A stretch of 64,000 nucleotides of DNA, taken from contig JASWHV010000012.1 in the NCBI GenBank assembly GCA_030760725.1, positions 54,033,652 to 54,097,651 of the forward strand, in the 5' to 3' direction. Of this stretch, positions 30,020-41,353 are shown piece after piece. Each line of letters begins with the position of its first letter. Within the stretch, counting starts at the first letter, position 1. The position numbers and the translations under genes are program-made. The notes below the pieces were generated by a model. That model was not told the origin of the DNA. It saw nothing but the letters and a program-made list of their open reading frames with translations, and ran no database searches. The DNA comes from Neostapfia colusana (taxonomy: Eukaryota; Streptophyta; Magnoliopsida; Poales; Poaceae).

Positions 30020-33000
30020 TGTAACACCCCAAAATTTTGATTTAAAACACTAAATCATGTTAAGAGGGGAATTTAAAATTTTTTGGACGTGTTGCATGTT
30101 TTGCAAAAATTCAAATTCAAACTGGAATTCAAATTAAACTCAAATCAGAAAAGAAATGGAAAAAGAAAAAGAGAAAACAGAAAAAAACCGGCCAGTGGGC
30201 CGAAACCCACCAGCCGGCCCAATTTCCCCCGCGCCAGCCCGCAGACGCGCGCCCGCGCTCTCTCACACAGACAGGTGGGACCCACCTGTCATCCCCAACC
30301 TCGCTCGCGCCGACCCCGGACTCTCTCCCGCGCGCGCGCGATCGTAACCGACCGGAATTCCGCGTCCTTCAGCCCGAATTCTGGTCCCAGAAGACTCAAA
30401 CTCGATCACAACCAACCCACCGCCCTCCCCCGGTTATAAAAACCCCAGCCCCGATCGGTTTTTCCCACGCGATCGCCGATTTTTACTCCGGTGAGAACCG
30501 AGAATTCTCCGGTGAATTCTAGCCGATCTAAGCTCGGAAACTCCGATCTAACTCGCTGGTCTTGATCCACCGCCTCCGGGGAACCTGGCAGGTGCAGAAA
30601 ACTCGGTGACTTGCGGTGTAAACACAGCGCCGACGAGCTTTGCCATGGTTTTGCCTCGGACCTCGCCGCCGATCACCTCCCAGGACCCCCGAGCTCAAGA
30701 AAACCCCCGAGGTGAGATCCCTGACCTCCCCTCTACCGATCTATGCCATAAGACCACAGTTCTAGGCAGAATTCTCGAGGATCCGAAACTTTCCGGCGAG
30801 ATCGCCGCTTCCCGCCGCCGTGCGCCGCCGGCAGCGCCGCCCGCGCTCGATCAGAGCGACGTGGCCGCTTGTGCGCCGTTTATTTTAAATCGCACGGTAG
30901 ACTTTAAAACCCCGCGTACCGGTTCGATGTTATAATCTCAGCCGTCGGTTTAAAATCGGACGGTCCACGTCAGCCCCGCGTTATAAAGACTGGAATTCTT
31001 ACGTGCTACCCCCTGGGGTTCTCGGGAAATAAGAGCTAGCCCCGGAAACTTCTGGTCTAGCCCCTGGAACTCCAGAAAATCATGTAAATTCATTTAAAAA
31101 TCAGTTTTAGCCCCTGGACTTAATAAAAATTAGGAAAAACACCTCTGATAAGTGTAGCTAGACCCCTGGAAATTATGAAAATAATATTATAGACCCTGTA
31201 GTGGGGTGAGTTCATTATTTTAGCCCTGTTTAGTATTTAATTTAGAAAATTGAATATGTAACTAGTGTTTAAAAATTAAAAAGTGGGACAAACATAATTG
31301 TCAAAATTAATTAAAAACTTTCTCAGTACTTAGAAAACCTTGGAGTGAGATAAAACTATATTTTGGGCTGAAATGAATCTGTTTCATTTATTATTCACAT
31401 TTAATAGTATAGGGACACATTTTTAAGTAAAGAATAGCTATAGAAAAATAGGGAAAATAATTATGAAATAGTTTACATAAGAGGCCAAGGTCAAAATATG
31501 TTATTAAATTATTTAGGACCAGAACCTATACTGTTTAGATGATGTGTATTACTAATTTCATAATAAAATACACAATTATGCATAGGAATATAAATCTGAA
31601 AATATAGCAACTAGTAAATGATAAATGGAGTTTTTAAAATCCAAAGAGTTCAGTTTAGGGTTGGTAGAAATTATGAAGGCACATATGGGGAAGAAAAATA
31701 CTTTTCATACATACTTGGTAGTAAAAAGGTGTAGTAGTTGAATATAAGAAATTTATTGGAAACCCATATAAATAGTATGTAAGTATAAATGTGGACACAA
31801 AAGTAGGAATCATATACACATGGTTAAAAGTGCATGCAAGCCACAACTCAACACACATAAAGTAACCACAACACATATAATGGTAAAGAACTTTTATAAA
31901 TGTGAATGTGTGGTTTGTATGAAGTAGAAGTGTGAACTATGTCTTATGATTGTTGTTTTTCTTTTGCTATGTGTGATGGTATGAAGTAGAACCTGTTCAA
32001 GAGCAAGTTATCCCTTTCCAAGATCAGGACTACCCATTTCAAGAGCAGCAAGAAGGAGGCAAGTGTCCTTGACCACTTTGATCCTATGCTAGGATGTGTA
32101 GATAGAATTATTTGCATTGTCAAATGAAATATGAAACCCATGCTAGGAAGTTTCCCTAGAATTGCATTACCTTATTTCCTTGTAGCTTGGGTTGGGATTT
32201 ATTTTATCATGTCATTTAATATTATGCATATGCTTAGCCATGCTTAGAATGGGATATTTGGGATATGAGATCATCAGTTTATTTTACCATACTCTTGAAT
32301 GAGCTATTGTGAGTTATGTAGAGGTAGGGATCAAGGCAAGTTGGATGTTTTGGTTGTGTGCTGGGTGCACGAGACTTGGGTTTGTGTCTAGTACTTGCCT
32401 GGATCCTAAGGACCGGTTCATGGAGCATGTAACCTGGCTTTACAGTGCCAACCACATGCTGAGATGGGGCAGCTTGGCCAATTAATTAGGTGTATCCCCG
32501 GCGTAGTATGGGTGTGCTGGATGGTGCGGGGAGTGGGTGTCAGCTGGACTACCATATGAACCGCAAGGCTCAAGAGGGGGCCACTGCAGCGGGGTTGGAG
32601 CCTCTTGTATGCTGTTAGGGGTGAAACCTCAGTGGGCCCATGCTCGTCGGGAATCCCTTTGTAAAGGCTTCGTAGTGATCTCCTGGCTACACACCTGGGA
32701 AGTGTGAATGTGGTTCGTAGCCACTGGCATAATGGAGGTTCTTTTAGTCCACCCGGCAACGGGGGATGAAATCACTACATGTGGGTACAGTGGTACAAAC
32801 TCTGTAGAGTCAAAACTGTCTTGACAGCCGTGCTCACGGTCAAGAGCGGCCTGGACTTATTCATGATTAGGGGATTGATGGTTTTGGAAGTTAAGCGGGG
32901 AGCTTAACATTGGAAATGATGTTATGGTTCTTGGATTATGATGATGGGATAGGAGATTGGGACCATTTCACCTGTGTAGTAATGTAGGTGCTTAATAAGC

Positions 33001-33452
33001 TAAGGTGATAGGTATTAATTGCGTAGTGCTTTAACCATGAGTTCAACCTCTCCTTGTTCTAGCCATGCATGATATAATTTTCCCACACTTGCTGAGTACC
33101 ATTGGTACTCAATCTTGCATATTTGTTGGTTTATATTGCTGCTCAGGTCAAGATAATGAGGTGGTGTATAATGACCAAGATTTTGGACCCGAGGAAGGTT
33201 TTTAGGTTCATGAAGACCCCCGGGCAACGCCTGTGATGGAGCCCTAAAGAATAATATTCCGCTGCTAGTTTATTTACTTGTGATGAACTTATTATTGTCC
33301 ATCGAGACATATACTATGTAAGACTTACTTATATTCGACACCTGGCTTGTAATAAATGATGCTTCACTATTTGTCATCACATGTATGAGAAAATGATCCT
33401 GGCATACATGTGATCTTCACTTGGTTGTTCTTCAGAAAAACCGGGTGTGACA
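30020..33452 (+). mobile_element. A1 3' LTR (3433 bp)
   Basis: It has the same length as the 5' LTR, and TATAAAAA at 30435-30442. About 25 differences from the 5' LTR were counted by eye, mostly transitions. It ends GGGTGTGACA and is followed by the CATAG duplication. Confidence 0.92.
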
Positions 33453-33457
33453 CATAG
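33453..33457 (+). repeat. Target site duplication of A1, right copy
   Basis: CATAG, identical to 20767-20771. The A2 LTR continues immediately after. Confidence 0.95.
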
Positions 33458-35802
33458 TAGAAATAAAACCGACGCGTACCGGTTTGGCGATCTAATCTGA
33501 GCCGTCTGTTTTAAATCGGACCGTCCACATCAGCCCCGCGTTATAAAGGCCGGGATTCTTACGCGCTACCCCCCTGGGGATTTCAGAAAACACGAGCTAG
33601 CCCCGGAAACTTCTGATCTAGCCCCTGGACCTTCAGAAATTCATGTAAATTCATTTAAAAATCAGTTTTAGCCCCTGGACTTAATAAAAATTAGGAAACC
33701 CCCTCTGTTATGTGTAGTTAAACCCCTGGAAATTTAGGAAATAGTAAATTAGACCCTGCAGTAGGGTGGATTTACCTTTTTGACCCTATATGATATTAAA
33801 TTCAGAAATTTGAATATGTGACTAGGATTTAAACTTAAAAGGTAAGGCAAACACATGTGCAAATTCAAATTTAAACTCTCCTAGCACTTGGAAAACTTTA
33901 GAATGAGTTAAAAATAGATTTTAGGCTGAAATGAAATCTGCCTAAGTGTTGCTCATCTTTATTTTCTCTAGAGACACATTTTAGGCTAGGAAATAATTCT
34001 AAAAACTAGTAAAATAAATTTAATTTGTTCCACATCAGAGAGGAAGTTCAAAAATATATTACTGAACATTTTAGATCAGAACCTATTCTGTTTAGATGAT
34101 GTGTCTTACTATTTTCATAATAAAGTTCACTTTTAGGCATAGAAAATAAATATGAAAATATAGGAAAATAACTATGCATAATTAGAAAAGGATAAATGAG
34201 TTCTCCAAATCCGAAAGCTTCAATTTAGTATTTTGTAGAAGATCGGAAAACCTATTTGGAGTAGGAAATTACCTTTCATGCAAACTTGGTAGCTAAGAAG
34301 TGTATTAATTAAATATAAAGAATTTGTTCAAATTAGAAATTCATATATAGTGTGCAAACAGAAATCTGAATACAAAAGTTAGAAATCATATACATATGTT
34401 TAAAAGTGCATGTAGGCCAAAAATCAAAACATGTAGAGTAACCACAACACTTAGAAATGTGAATGACTTTCATAGGTATGTATGTGTGATTTGCATGAAG
34501 TGAAAGTGTGAACTATGCCTTATGAATTGTTGTTTTCTTTTGCTATGTGTATTGGCATGAATAGAACCTGCCCCAGAGCAAGTTCTCCCCTTCCAAGACC
34601 AAGACTTTCCATTCCCAGAGCAGCAGGAAGAAGGCAAGTGTCCTTGACCACTTTGATCCTATACTAGGATGTGTAGATAGAAATTATTTGCATTGTCAAT
34701 TGAAATATGAAACCCATGCTAGGAAGTTTCCCTAGAATTGCATTACCTTGTTTCCTTGTAGGTTGGGTTGAGATTTATTTTATCATGTCATTTATTTATA
34801 TGCTATGCTTAGCCATGCTTAGAATGGGATAAGTGGGATATGAGATCATCAATTTATTTACCTTACTCTTGAATGAGATATTATGAGTTATGTAGAGGTA
34901 GGGATCGAGGCAAGTTGGATGATTTGGTTGGTGCTGGGTGCACGAGACTCAGGTTTGTGTTTAGTACTTGCCTGGATCCTAAGGACCGGTTCATGGAGCA
35001 TGTAACCTGGCTTTACCGTGCCAACCACATGCTGAGATGGGGCAGCTTGGCCAATTAATTAGGTGTATCCCCGGCGTAGTATGGGTGTGTTGGATGGTGC
35101 GGGGAATAGGTGTCAGCTGGACTACCATATGAACCGCAAGGCTCAAGAGGGGGCCACTGCAGCGGGGTTGGAGCCTCTTGTATGCTGTTAGGGGTGAAAC
35201 CTCAGTGGGCCCACGCTCGTCGAGAATCCCTTTGTAAAGGCTTCGTAGTGATCTCCTGGCTACACACCAGGAAAGAGTGAATGTGGTTCGCGGCCACTGG
35301 CATAATGGAGGTTCTTTTAGTCCACCCGGCAACGGGGGATGAAATCACTACATGTGGGTACAGTGGTGCAAACTCTGCAGAGTCAAAACTGTCATGACAA
35401 CCGTGCTCACGGTCAAGAGCGGCTTGGACTTATTCATGATTAGAGGATGATGACTTTGGAAGTTGTGGATGTTAAGCGGAGAGCTTAACGTTGGAAATGA
35501 GATTATGGTTATTTGATTTTGATGATGGGTTGGGAGATTGGGACCATTTCACCTATGTAGTAATGTAGGTGCTTAATAAGCTAAGGTGATAGGTATTAAT
35601 TGCGTAGTGCTTTAACCATGAGTTCAACCTCTCCTTGCTCTGGCCATGCATGACATAACTTTCCCACACTTGCTGAGTACCAACGGTACTCAAACTTGCA
35701 TATTTGTTGGTTTAAATTGCTGCTCAGGTCAAGGGGATGATGTGGTATTCAATGACCAAGACTTCGGACCTGAAGAAGGCTTCTAGGTTCATGGAGTCCC
35801 CA
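33458..35802 (+). mobile_element. A2 5' LTR, second segment
   Basis: It continues the A2 LTR after the A1 insertion and aligns along its length with A3 LTR 47960-50311. It is interrupted at 35803 by the CACTA element, and the last 220 bp resume at 40118. Together the three segments make about 3.4 kb, matching the A3 LTR (3420 bp). Confidence 0.85.
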
Positions 35803-35820
35803 CACTACAGGATTCCTGTC

Positions 35821-36175
35821 AATATACGACGGCTAAAACCGTCGTATATAAAGCCGAAGCCGTCGTATATAGTTTATATACGACGACAATTGTTTATATA
35901 CGACGGTTTGCGGCCGTCGTATATAATTTGTCGTATATATAGTTATATACGACGGTCCGTCGTATATAACAGTATATATACGACGGCCGCTTATATACAA
36001 CGGCCGGTTTCATGGACTTGGCCCAGTGGACCAGGGCCTTTATATACGATGGCTGGGCCCAGCGGCTGTCGTATATACGACAGCCTGGCCCCGCCGTCGT
36101 ATATAATTTAGGCTTATATACGACGACCCTGTATAGCAGCCATTGTATATAAATTATACAGGCCGTTGTATATAA
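35821..36175. repeat. Left subterminal repeats of the CACTA element
   Basis: At least ten short units of the form TATATACGACGG or its reverse complement CCGTCGTATATA, frequently paired as small inverted repeats. In characterised CACTA elements such arrays bind the element-encoded accessory protein. Confidence 0.8.
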
Positions 36176-36342
36176 GCTTTTCCATTTTTTAAAAAAAATA
36201 GAAAACGGCTAACCTGGCTCGATGGCCAGCTACACATACAAAGACAACAAAAAAATAGTTTGATATATAAATTCACAACAAAGTGCAATAGTACACATCG
36301 ACAATCACAAAGTCTGACACAAATGAAAACAAAATCACAAAT

Positions 36343-38701
36343 CTATTGATTACTAGCCCCTCCACTACCTCCGGGAGCGAAGATGTCATCCTGCCGCGGC
36401 GAACCTGGCGCCCTTAGCTGTGGCGATGGAGTCTGAGCCTCCGTCCCTGATCCCTGCGAAACAAAGTGACATGTACAAGTTTACAATTGTTTTTCTAGTT
36501 TCATTAGGATTCTTAGCGGTTGGGGCTTCCACTTAATCTAACTTTCTTTTTATACCTGTACTCCAGGAAACTGCTCCTGTGGTGGCGATGGCTCCAGCAC
36601 GAACGGAGGTGGCTGCCACAACGGTATCTGGATTTGCTGCCCTTGCTGTCGAGCTAGCGCCTACCATTTCAAACATTACAATTTACAAAACTAATTGAAA
36701 TGCAATGTAATTAAACTATAATTGTATGTTTCTTACTTCCATTGCCGCTTGCATCTGTGCCATATAGGACGCATGGTACGCCATGGCAGCCCTGTTGTTC
36801 TCTCGCTCTCTTGCCAAGGCCTCCTCCTGCCGAGCCAAGCTCTCCCGAAGCGCCATGACTTCGAGATCTCTCTCGGTGACACGGCGGCTGGAGGAGCCTG
36901 CAGCCGAAGACTGCGAGGAGCTGCCTCTCGCAGGTCGTGCCTCCCTAGAGTTGACGACTCCAGAGAATATGGCAAGCCTAAAAAAACGAATCAATTCAAG
37001 GTAAAATTAAATAATCTTGAATTGAAAACAATGAAAGTAAATGAATTCACCTTCCGTGTGCTTTTCCACCTCCGCTTGCATACGCGGCTTGAGGGTCGAT
37101 GTTCAGGGAGTTTTCCCAGTCGAACCCTTCGCCGTGTATCCTCACAGCCTCTTGCCCATACCTAGTCTGAAAAAAACAATGAAATTGTGTAAGTTCAACA
37201 ACATATATAGTGTCAAATAATTTCAGAGGTCATGAAACTTACCAGACGCTCCGCTGCGTACTGACTACACTGCTCCGGCTGAGAAGGGTCAGCGTGACCT
37301 CTCCTATAGACCGCAGTAGCACTCGGTCGCACGTCGGTCTCCTTTTCCTGTGAACATATGTTAGTACGAACAATACTACATTATGAATATAATAAAAACT
37401 ACCAAGAAACTTACCATCCGTTTAGCCATTCGCACAAAACCTTGGACGCCCATACCATGCTTCCCTGAGCTCCCTCTGGCATCTCGAGCCTTCTTGGACT
37501 TAGCGATGAACTCATCGCTAGCCCAATACCTGCAAAGGGCTCGGTAATCTTCAGTTCGTCCCTGTAACCAAGGGACACTAACCTGCACACATGCGTAGTT
37601 CATTAGGTGTTACTTAGCAATATTAATATGAACAATTTAAAGATTACGCAACCTACCTCTGCGTATTGCTCCTCCGTCAAGTACGTGTCGAAGGCGTCTC
37701 TGAACGACCCAACCTCGTGGTCGTGGAGCTTTAAGTAGTCGTTAACTACTTGACTCCGAGCGTTCGAAAGCATTTGCATAACAAGCTTCCGAGCGTTTAC
37801 TTCGAACACGGAGCGGGCGTGATCCATCTGCTCAGCCGGGTCCTCAAGGCGGTACCTGAGCTGTAGGAAGCCAACACAGTTCGACATATACGCAAGTTAA
37901 TATTTGAAGGAACATAAAGAATTGAAACTTCAAATATTTATGAAAGTTACTTACCCAAAAATCTGCCCACACGACTCCCTGTAGGTTGTCGTTCTCCGGG
38001 TGAGGAACGCGCGCGTAGTCGTCCCACGACGTAGCTGCACGTCCATCAATCGCACCGGGGTAGTGCAGACGCACTAAGTTCCCGATGCAACCGTTCACCG
38101 TCCTGTGGTGTTTCTGCCCGTCGTACGAGAGGTCCTCCCAAGAACTAAAAAGTTGTTTGTTAAGTCATTAAGTAAGATCATAGTCTTTGAGAACAAATAG
38201 AAATGAATACTTTAGTAATGTGTTACCTGTCTCCAACCGGACGAATAATTACCGGCTCTCTAGGAATAGGTGGAGGACCAACAAAGTTACTCCTCCTCGT
38301 GCGTCTCCTCCGCTGCGGCACCACGTCTGGTGACCCAGAAGGTTGGTCACCGGACGTGTCCTCAGGCTGGGTGCCCTCGGGCTCACTGGGCAGACTACCC
38401 TGGGGGTGGCTGCCGGAGGGCTGGCTACCAGAGGGCTCGCTGCCCGAGGGCACGCTGCGCTGCGTACCCGTCTCCTGAGGTGCCGCTCTGGCCTCGGACT
38501 CATAGTCCGAATCAGACTACAATGGTAAAGTAAGTAAGCAAAATTGAAAAAGTGATTTTTAATAATTTTGTGCATTGTAGAAAAATTTACCTCTGTACGC
38601 TGCAAACTGACAACCCTGTCCCGCAACTCTGGACACGCACTTAACAGCTGAGTGCGTCTGCTCCCGCTGTAAGTGGAACCGTAGAAGTAGTCGTCCCTCT
38701 C
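36343..38701 (-). CDS. CACTA accessory transposase (TNP1/TNPA-like, Transposase_24 family), nine exons, N-terminus unresolved
   Basis: Minus-strand exons: 38701-38591, 38516-38227, 38144-37955, 37860-37657, 37582-37415, 37347-37243, 37166-37051, 36977-36737, 36660-36556 and 36453-36343 (ten counting the first, whose 5' limit is a predicted acceptor). All junctions are GT-AG, and joined they give about 546 codons with no internal stop, ending TAG at 36343. The central part has YRALCRYWASDEFIAKSKKA, GKHGMGVQGFVRMA and a following ATAVYRRGHADPSQPEQ, the pattern of plant Ptta/En/Spm (Transposase_24) proteins. A coiled coil follows (ALRESLARQEEALARE), then a Pro/Gln-rich tail. Such proteins bind subterminal repeats and assist the catalytic transposase. 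The start lies in or beyond the GC-rich repeat upstream and could not be placed. Complete openness across introns suggests the copy is young or was recently under selection. Confidence 0.7.
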
Positions 38702-38740
38702 CTGCGGGGCGGCGGCGGGCGGGCGACGGCCGAGCGCTGG

Positions 38741-39030
38741 CTAAGCCGCGGGGGGGGGGGGGGGGCGGGCGGGCGGCGGGTGGCGGCCGGGGCGCCGGCT
38801 GGCGGGCGGGGGGCGGCAGGGGCGGCGGCCGGGGCTGCGGCCGCTGGGGCGGCCGGGGGGCGGCCGGGTGGCGGACGGGCGGCGCCTGGCGGGCGGCGGC
38901 CGGGTGGCAGGCCGGGGCGGCGGCGGGCGGGCGACGACCGAGCGCTGGCTAAGCCGCAGGGAGGGGGAGGGGGATGGGGGATCGGAGGCCGAACGCCGCG
39001 GGGGGGGGGGGGGGGAGGGGGGGTAGGGCG
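38741..39030. repeat. GC-rich low-complexity tract 1 in CACTA
   Basis: Dense variants of GGCGGGCGGC and GGCCGGGGCG with poly-G runs near 38750-38766 and 39000-39016. The G-runs could form quadruplexes on the plus strand. Open frames here (Pro/Arg- or Gly/Ala-rich) are composition artefacts. Confidence 0.75.
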
Positions 39031-39359
39031 AGGCGGCCTAGGTTGTTCACATCGTCCTTTTGTAGACGTATATGTTACCACTAAATGGGTCATATCGGGC
39101 CCTAAGCCCATTTATATACATATAGTACTTTTAAACACTCAAACAATCGAAACAATAATCAATTAAACTATTAACTCATATGCATTAATCATCTAAGCAA
39201 TTAACAAATAATCTAAATAAACATAATTACCGTAGTTAACAAACTTATCAATTCTAAGCAATTAAAAAAAACCTAGCTAGCAATTCAAATAAACATGGAC
39301 AATAATTAAACCTAAGCATATCAATTCATCTAAAGCTAAGAAATTATCCACCTGTCGGG

Positions 39360-39800
39360 CGGGGTGGCGGCCGGGGCGCCGGCTGTCGTGGGCGGCCGGG
39401 GCGGCGGCGGGTGGCGGCTGGGGCGCCGGCTGGCGGGCGGGGGGCGGCCGGGGCTTCGGCCGCTGGGGCGCCGGCTGGCGGGGGTGGCCGGGGCAGCGGC
39501 CGGGGCTGCGGCCGCTGGGGCGGCCGGGCGGCGCCTGGCTGGCGGCGGCCGGGGGCGGCCGGGGGGGGTGGCCGGGCGGCGCCTGGCGGGCGGCGGCCGG
39601 GTGGCAGGCCAGGGCGGCGGCCGGGGGGGGGGGGGCGGTTGGGGCGGCGGCGGGCGGGCGGCGGCCGGGCGCGGGCGGGCGGCGGGCGGGCGCGGGCGGG
39701 CGGCGACCGGTGGCGCAGGGCGGGCGGCGGCCGGGCGCGGGCGGGCGACGGCCGGGCGCGGGCGGGCGGCGACCGGCGGCGGCGGGCGGGCGGCGGCGGG
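39360..39800. repeat. GC-rich low-complexity tract 2 in CACTA
   Basis: A second, longer block of the same GGCGGCCGGGCGCC-type repeats, separated from tract 1 by about 300 bp of AT-rich sequence. The two tracts share long stretches (for example around GGCCGGGGCGCCGGCTGGCG), indicating duplication. They lie upstream of the transposase gene, where its promoter is expected. Confidence 0.75.
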
Positions 39801-39802
39801 CG

Positions 39803-39844
39803 GCTCGGGTCGGCGCGGGCGTGAATGCCCGCGCCGACCCGAGC
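39803..39844. repeat. Perfect 18-bp inverted repeat with six-base loop
   Basis: Arm GCTCGGGTCGGCGCGGGC (39803-39820), loop GTGAAT, and the exact reverse-complement arm at 39827-39844. It is a very stable potential hairpin at the boundary between the GC-rich tract and the right subterminal repeats of the CACTA element. Confidence 0.9.
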
Positions 39845-39852
39845 CCCCGCGG

Positions 39853-40110
39853 GTATATAAGCCTTATTTACGACGACCACAACATGGGCCGTCGTAAATA
39901 AGGCTTATTTACGACAGCCTCGGTGTGGCTGTCGTATATAACTGCTATATACGACAGCCTAGGGTTGGCTGTCGTATATAACAGCTATATACGACAGCCT
40001 AGGGTTGGCTGTCGTATATAAGAACTATATACGACAGCCATATACTTATATACGACAGCTTCGGCTGACCCTCGTATGTAAGTCTATATACGACAGCTAG
40101 CCGTCGTATG
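39853..40110. repeat. Right subterminal repeats of the CACTA element
   Basis: Units such as TATATACGACAGCC and GGCTGTCGTATATA in alternating orientation, several in near-identical tandem (CTAGGGTTGGCTGTCGTATA twice). It mirrors the left array in inverted orientation. Confidence 0.8.
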
Positions 40111-40117
40111 TTATACT

Positions 40118-40341
40118 GCCTGTGACGGAGCCCACAAGAATAATATTCCGCTGCTGTTTTATTAACATGTCTTGAACTTATTATCGTCCATCGAGACGTA
40201 TACTATGTAAGACTTATTTATATTCAACACCTGGCTTGTAATAAATGATGCTTCACTATTTGTCATCACATGTATGAGAGAATGATCCTGGCATACATGT
40301 GGTATTCACTTGGTTGTTCTTCGGAGAAACGGGGTGTGACA
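40118..40341 (+). mobile_element. A2 5' LTR, last segment
   Basis: It continues from GCCTGTGACGGAGCCC to the LTR end GGGTGTGACA at 40341 and matches A3 LTR 50325-50548. It is followed by primer site TGGTATCAGAGC at 40346-40357. Confidence 0.85.
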
Positions 40342-41353
40342 GAAGTGGTATCAGAGCCAAGGTTGCCCGTAGGAACGTGGACCTAGGTAGAAATGGACGT
40401 ATTTAAGGACCCTATTTCCTTAAAAACTATTTTACAAAGGTGTGGGTTGAAAAGTGTTATTTAACGGGGTCACTTTATTCACCTTGTCCCAACTTTTATT
40501 CAAAATACAATTTTTGCTTAACTCTTATCTAACTTATTCATGATTAGAGGATGATGGATAGGGAAGTTGAGGATATTAAGCGGGGAGCTTAACATTAGAG
40601 TTGAGACTATGTGTACTTGATATTGATGATGGGTTGAGGGATTTGGACCATTTCACCTGTGTAGTAATGTAGGTGCTTAATAAGCTAAGGTGATAGGTAT
40701 TAATTGTGTAGTGCTTTAACCATGAGTTCAACCTCTCCTTGCTCTAGCCATGCATGACATAACTTTCCCACACTTGGAGTACCCACGGTACTCAAACTTG
40801 CTTTTCTGTTGGTTTATATTACTGCTCAGGTCAAGAGAATGATGTGGTGTTTAATGACCAAGATTTTGGTCCCGAGGAAGGATTCTAGGCTCACGGAGTC
40901 CCCCGGGCAACGCCTGTGACGGAGCCCACAAGATTTATATTCCGCTGCTGCTTCATTTACATGTTATGAACATTTTGTCGTCCATCGAGTCGTATTCTAT
41001 GTAAGACTTATGTATATTCGAATACTTGGCTTGTAATAAATGATGCTTCACTATTTGTCATCACATGTATGAGAGAATGATCCTGGCATACATGTGGTAT
41101 TCACTCAGTTGTTCTTCAAAGAAACCGGGTGTGATAGAAGTGGTATCAGAGCCAAGGTTGCCCGTAGGAACGTGGACCTAGGTAGAAATGGACGTAATTA
41201 AGGACCCTATTTTATAAAAAACTATTTTACAATGGTGTGGGTTGAAAGTGTTATTTAATGGGGTCACTTTATTCATCTTGTCCCAACTTTTATTCAAAAT
41301 ACAATCTTTATTCAATTCTTATCTAACTTAATTTTAAATGCTTTATGTTTTAG
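40342..41353 (+). repeat. Tandem duplication of LTR end, primer site and leader in A2
   Basis: Leader 40342-40533 is followed at about 40534 by a second copy of the last 600 bp of the LTR (to 41136, ending GTGTGATA), a second primer site (41141-41152) and a second leader reaching orf0 at 41354. The junction is near ACTTATTCATG, where leader and LTR share a short ACTTA match. It is absent from A1 and A3. Confidence 0.8.
40346..40357 (+). promoter_or_regulatory. A2 primer-binding site, first copy
   Basis: TGGTATCAGAGC, four bases after the LTR end. A second identical copy is at 41141-41152 because the LTR end and leader are duplicated. Confidence 0.9.

Larger units (their letters stand above)
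20772..33452 (+). mobile_element. A1: complete Ty3/Gypsy chromovirus (12.7 kb)
   Basis: Complete element: 5' LTR 20772-24204, primer site 24209-24220, orf0 24424-25203, gag-pol 25505-29974, polypurine tract before 30020, 3' LTR 30020-33452, with 5-bp target duplications. Both LTRs are 3433 bp with about 25 substitutions and no indel seen by eye (about 0.7%). Both ORFs are open. It is inserted in the 5' LTR of the related copy A2. All parts expected of an autonomous element are present. Confidence 0.95.
35803..40117 (-). mobile_element. CACTA (En/Spm-type) transposon, 4.3 kb, right terminus lost
   Basis: The left end is CACTACAGGATTCCTG. Both ends carry many direct and inverted copies of TATATACGACGG or TATATACGACAG (left about 35821-36175, right about 39853-40110). 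The internal minus strand encodes an accessory transposase. The A2 LTR resumes at 40118, about ten LTR bases missing (compare CCCGGGCAAC in A3). The right end lacks the expected terminal repeat; alignment of the last subterminal unit suggests about 18 terminal bases are gone. No TNPD/TNP2-type catalytic transposase is encoded, so it was probably non-autonomous even when intact. Confidence 0.8.

Noticed and set aside
38641..39897. Long Pro/Arg- or Gly/Ala-rich ORFs in the CACTA GC-rich tracts
   Set aside because: Low-complexity GC repeats are open in all frames; only the short exon 38591-38701 joins the transposase frame.
40090..40120. A matching right terminal repeat for the CACTA element
   Set aside because: No reverse complement of CACTACAGGATTCC is present; the A2 LTR resumes with about ten bases missing, which indicates a deletion.
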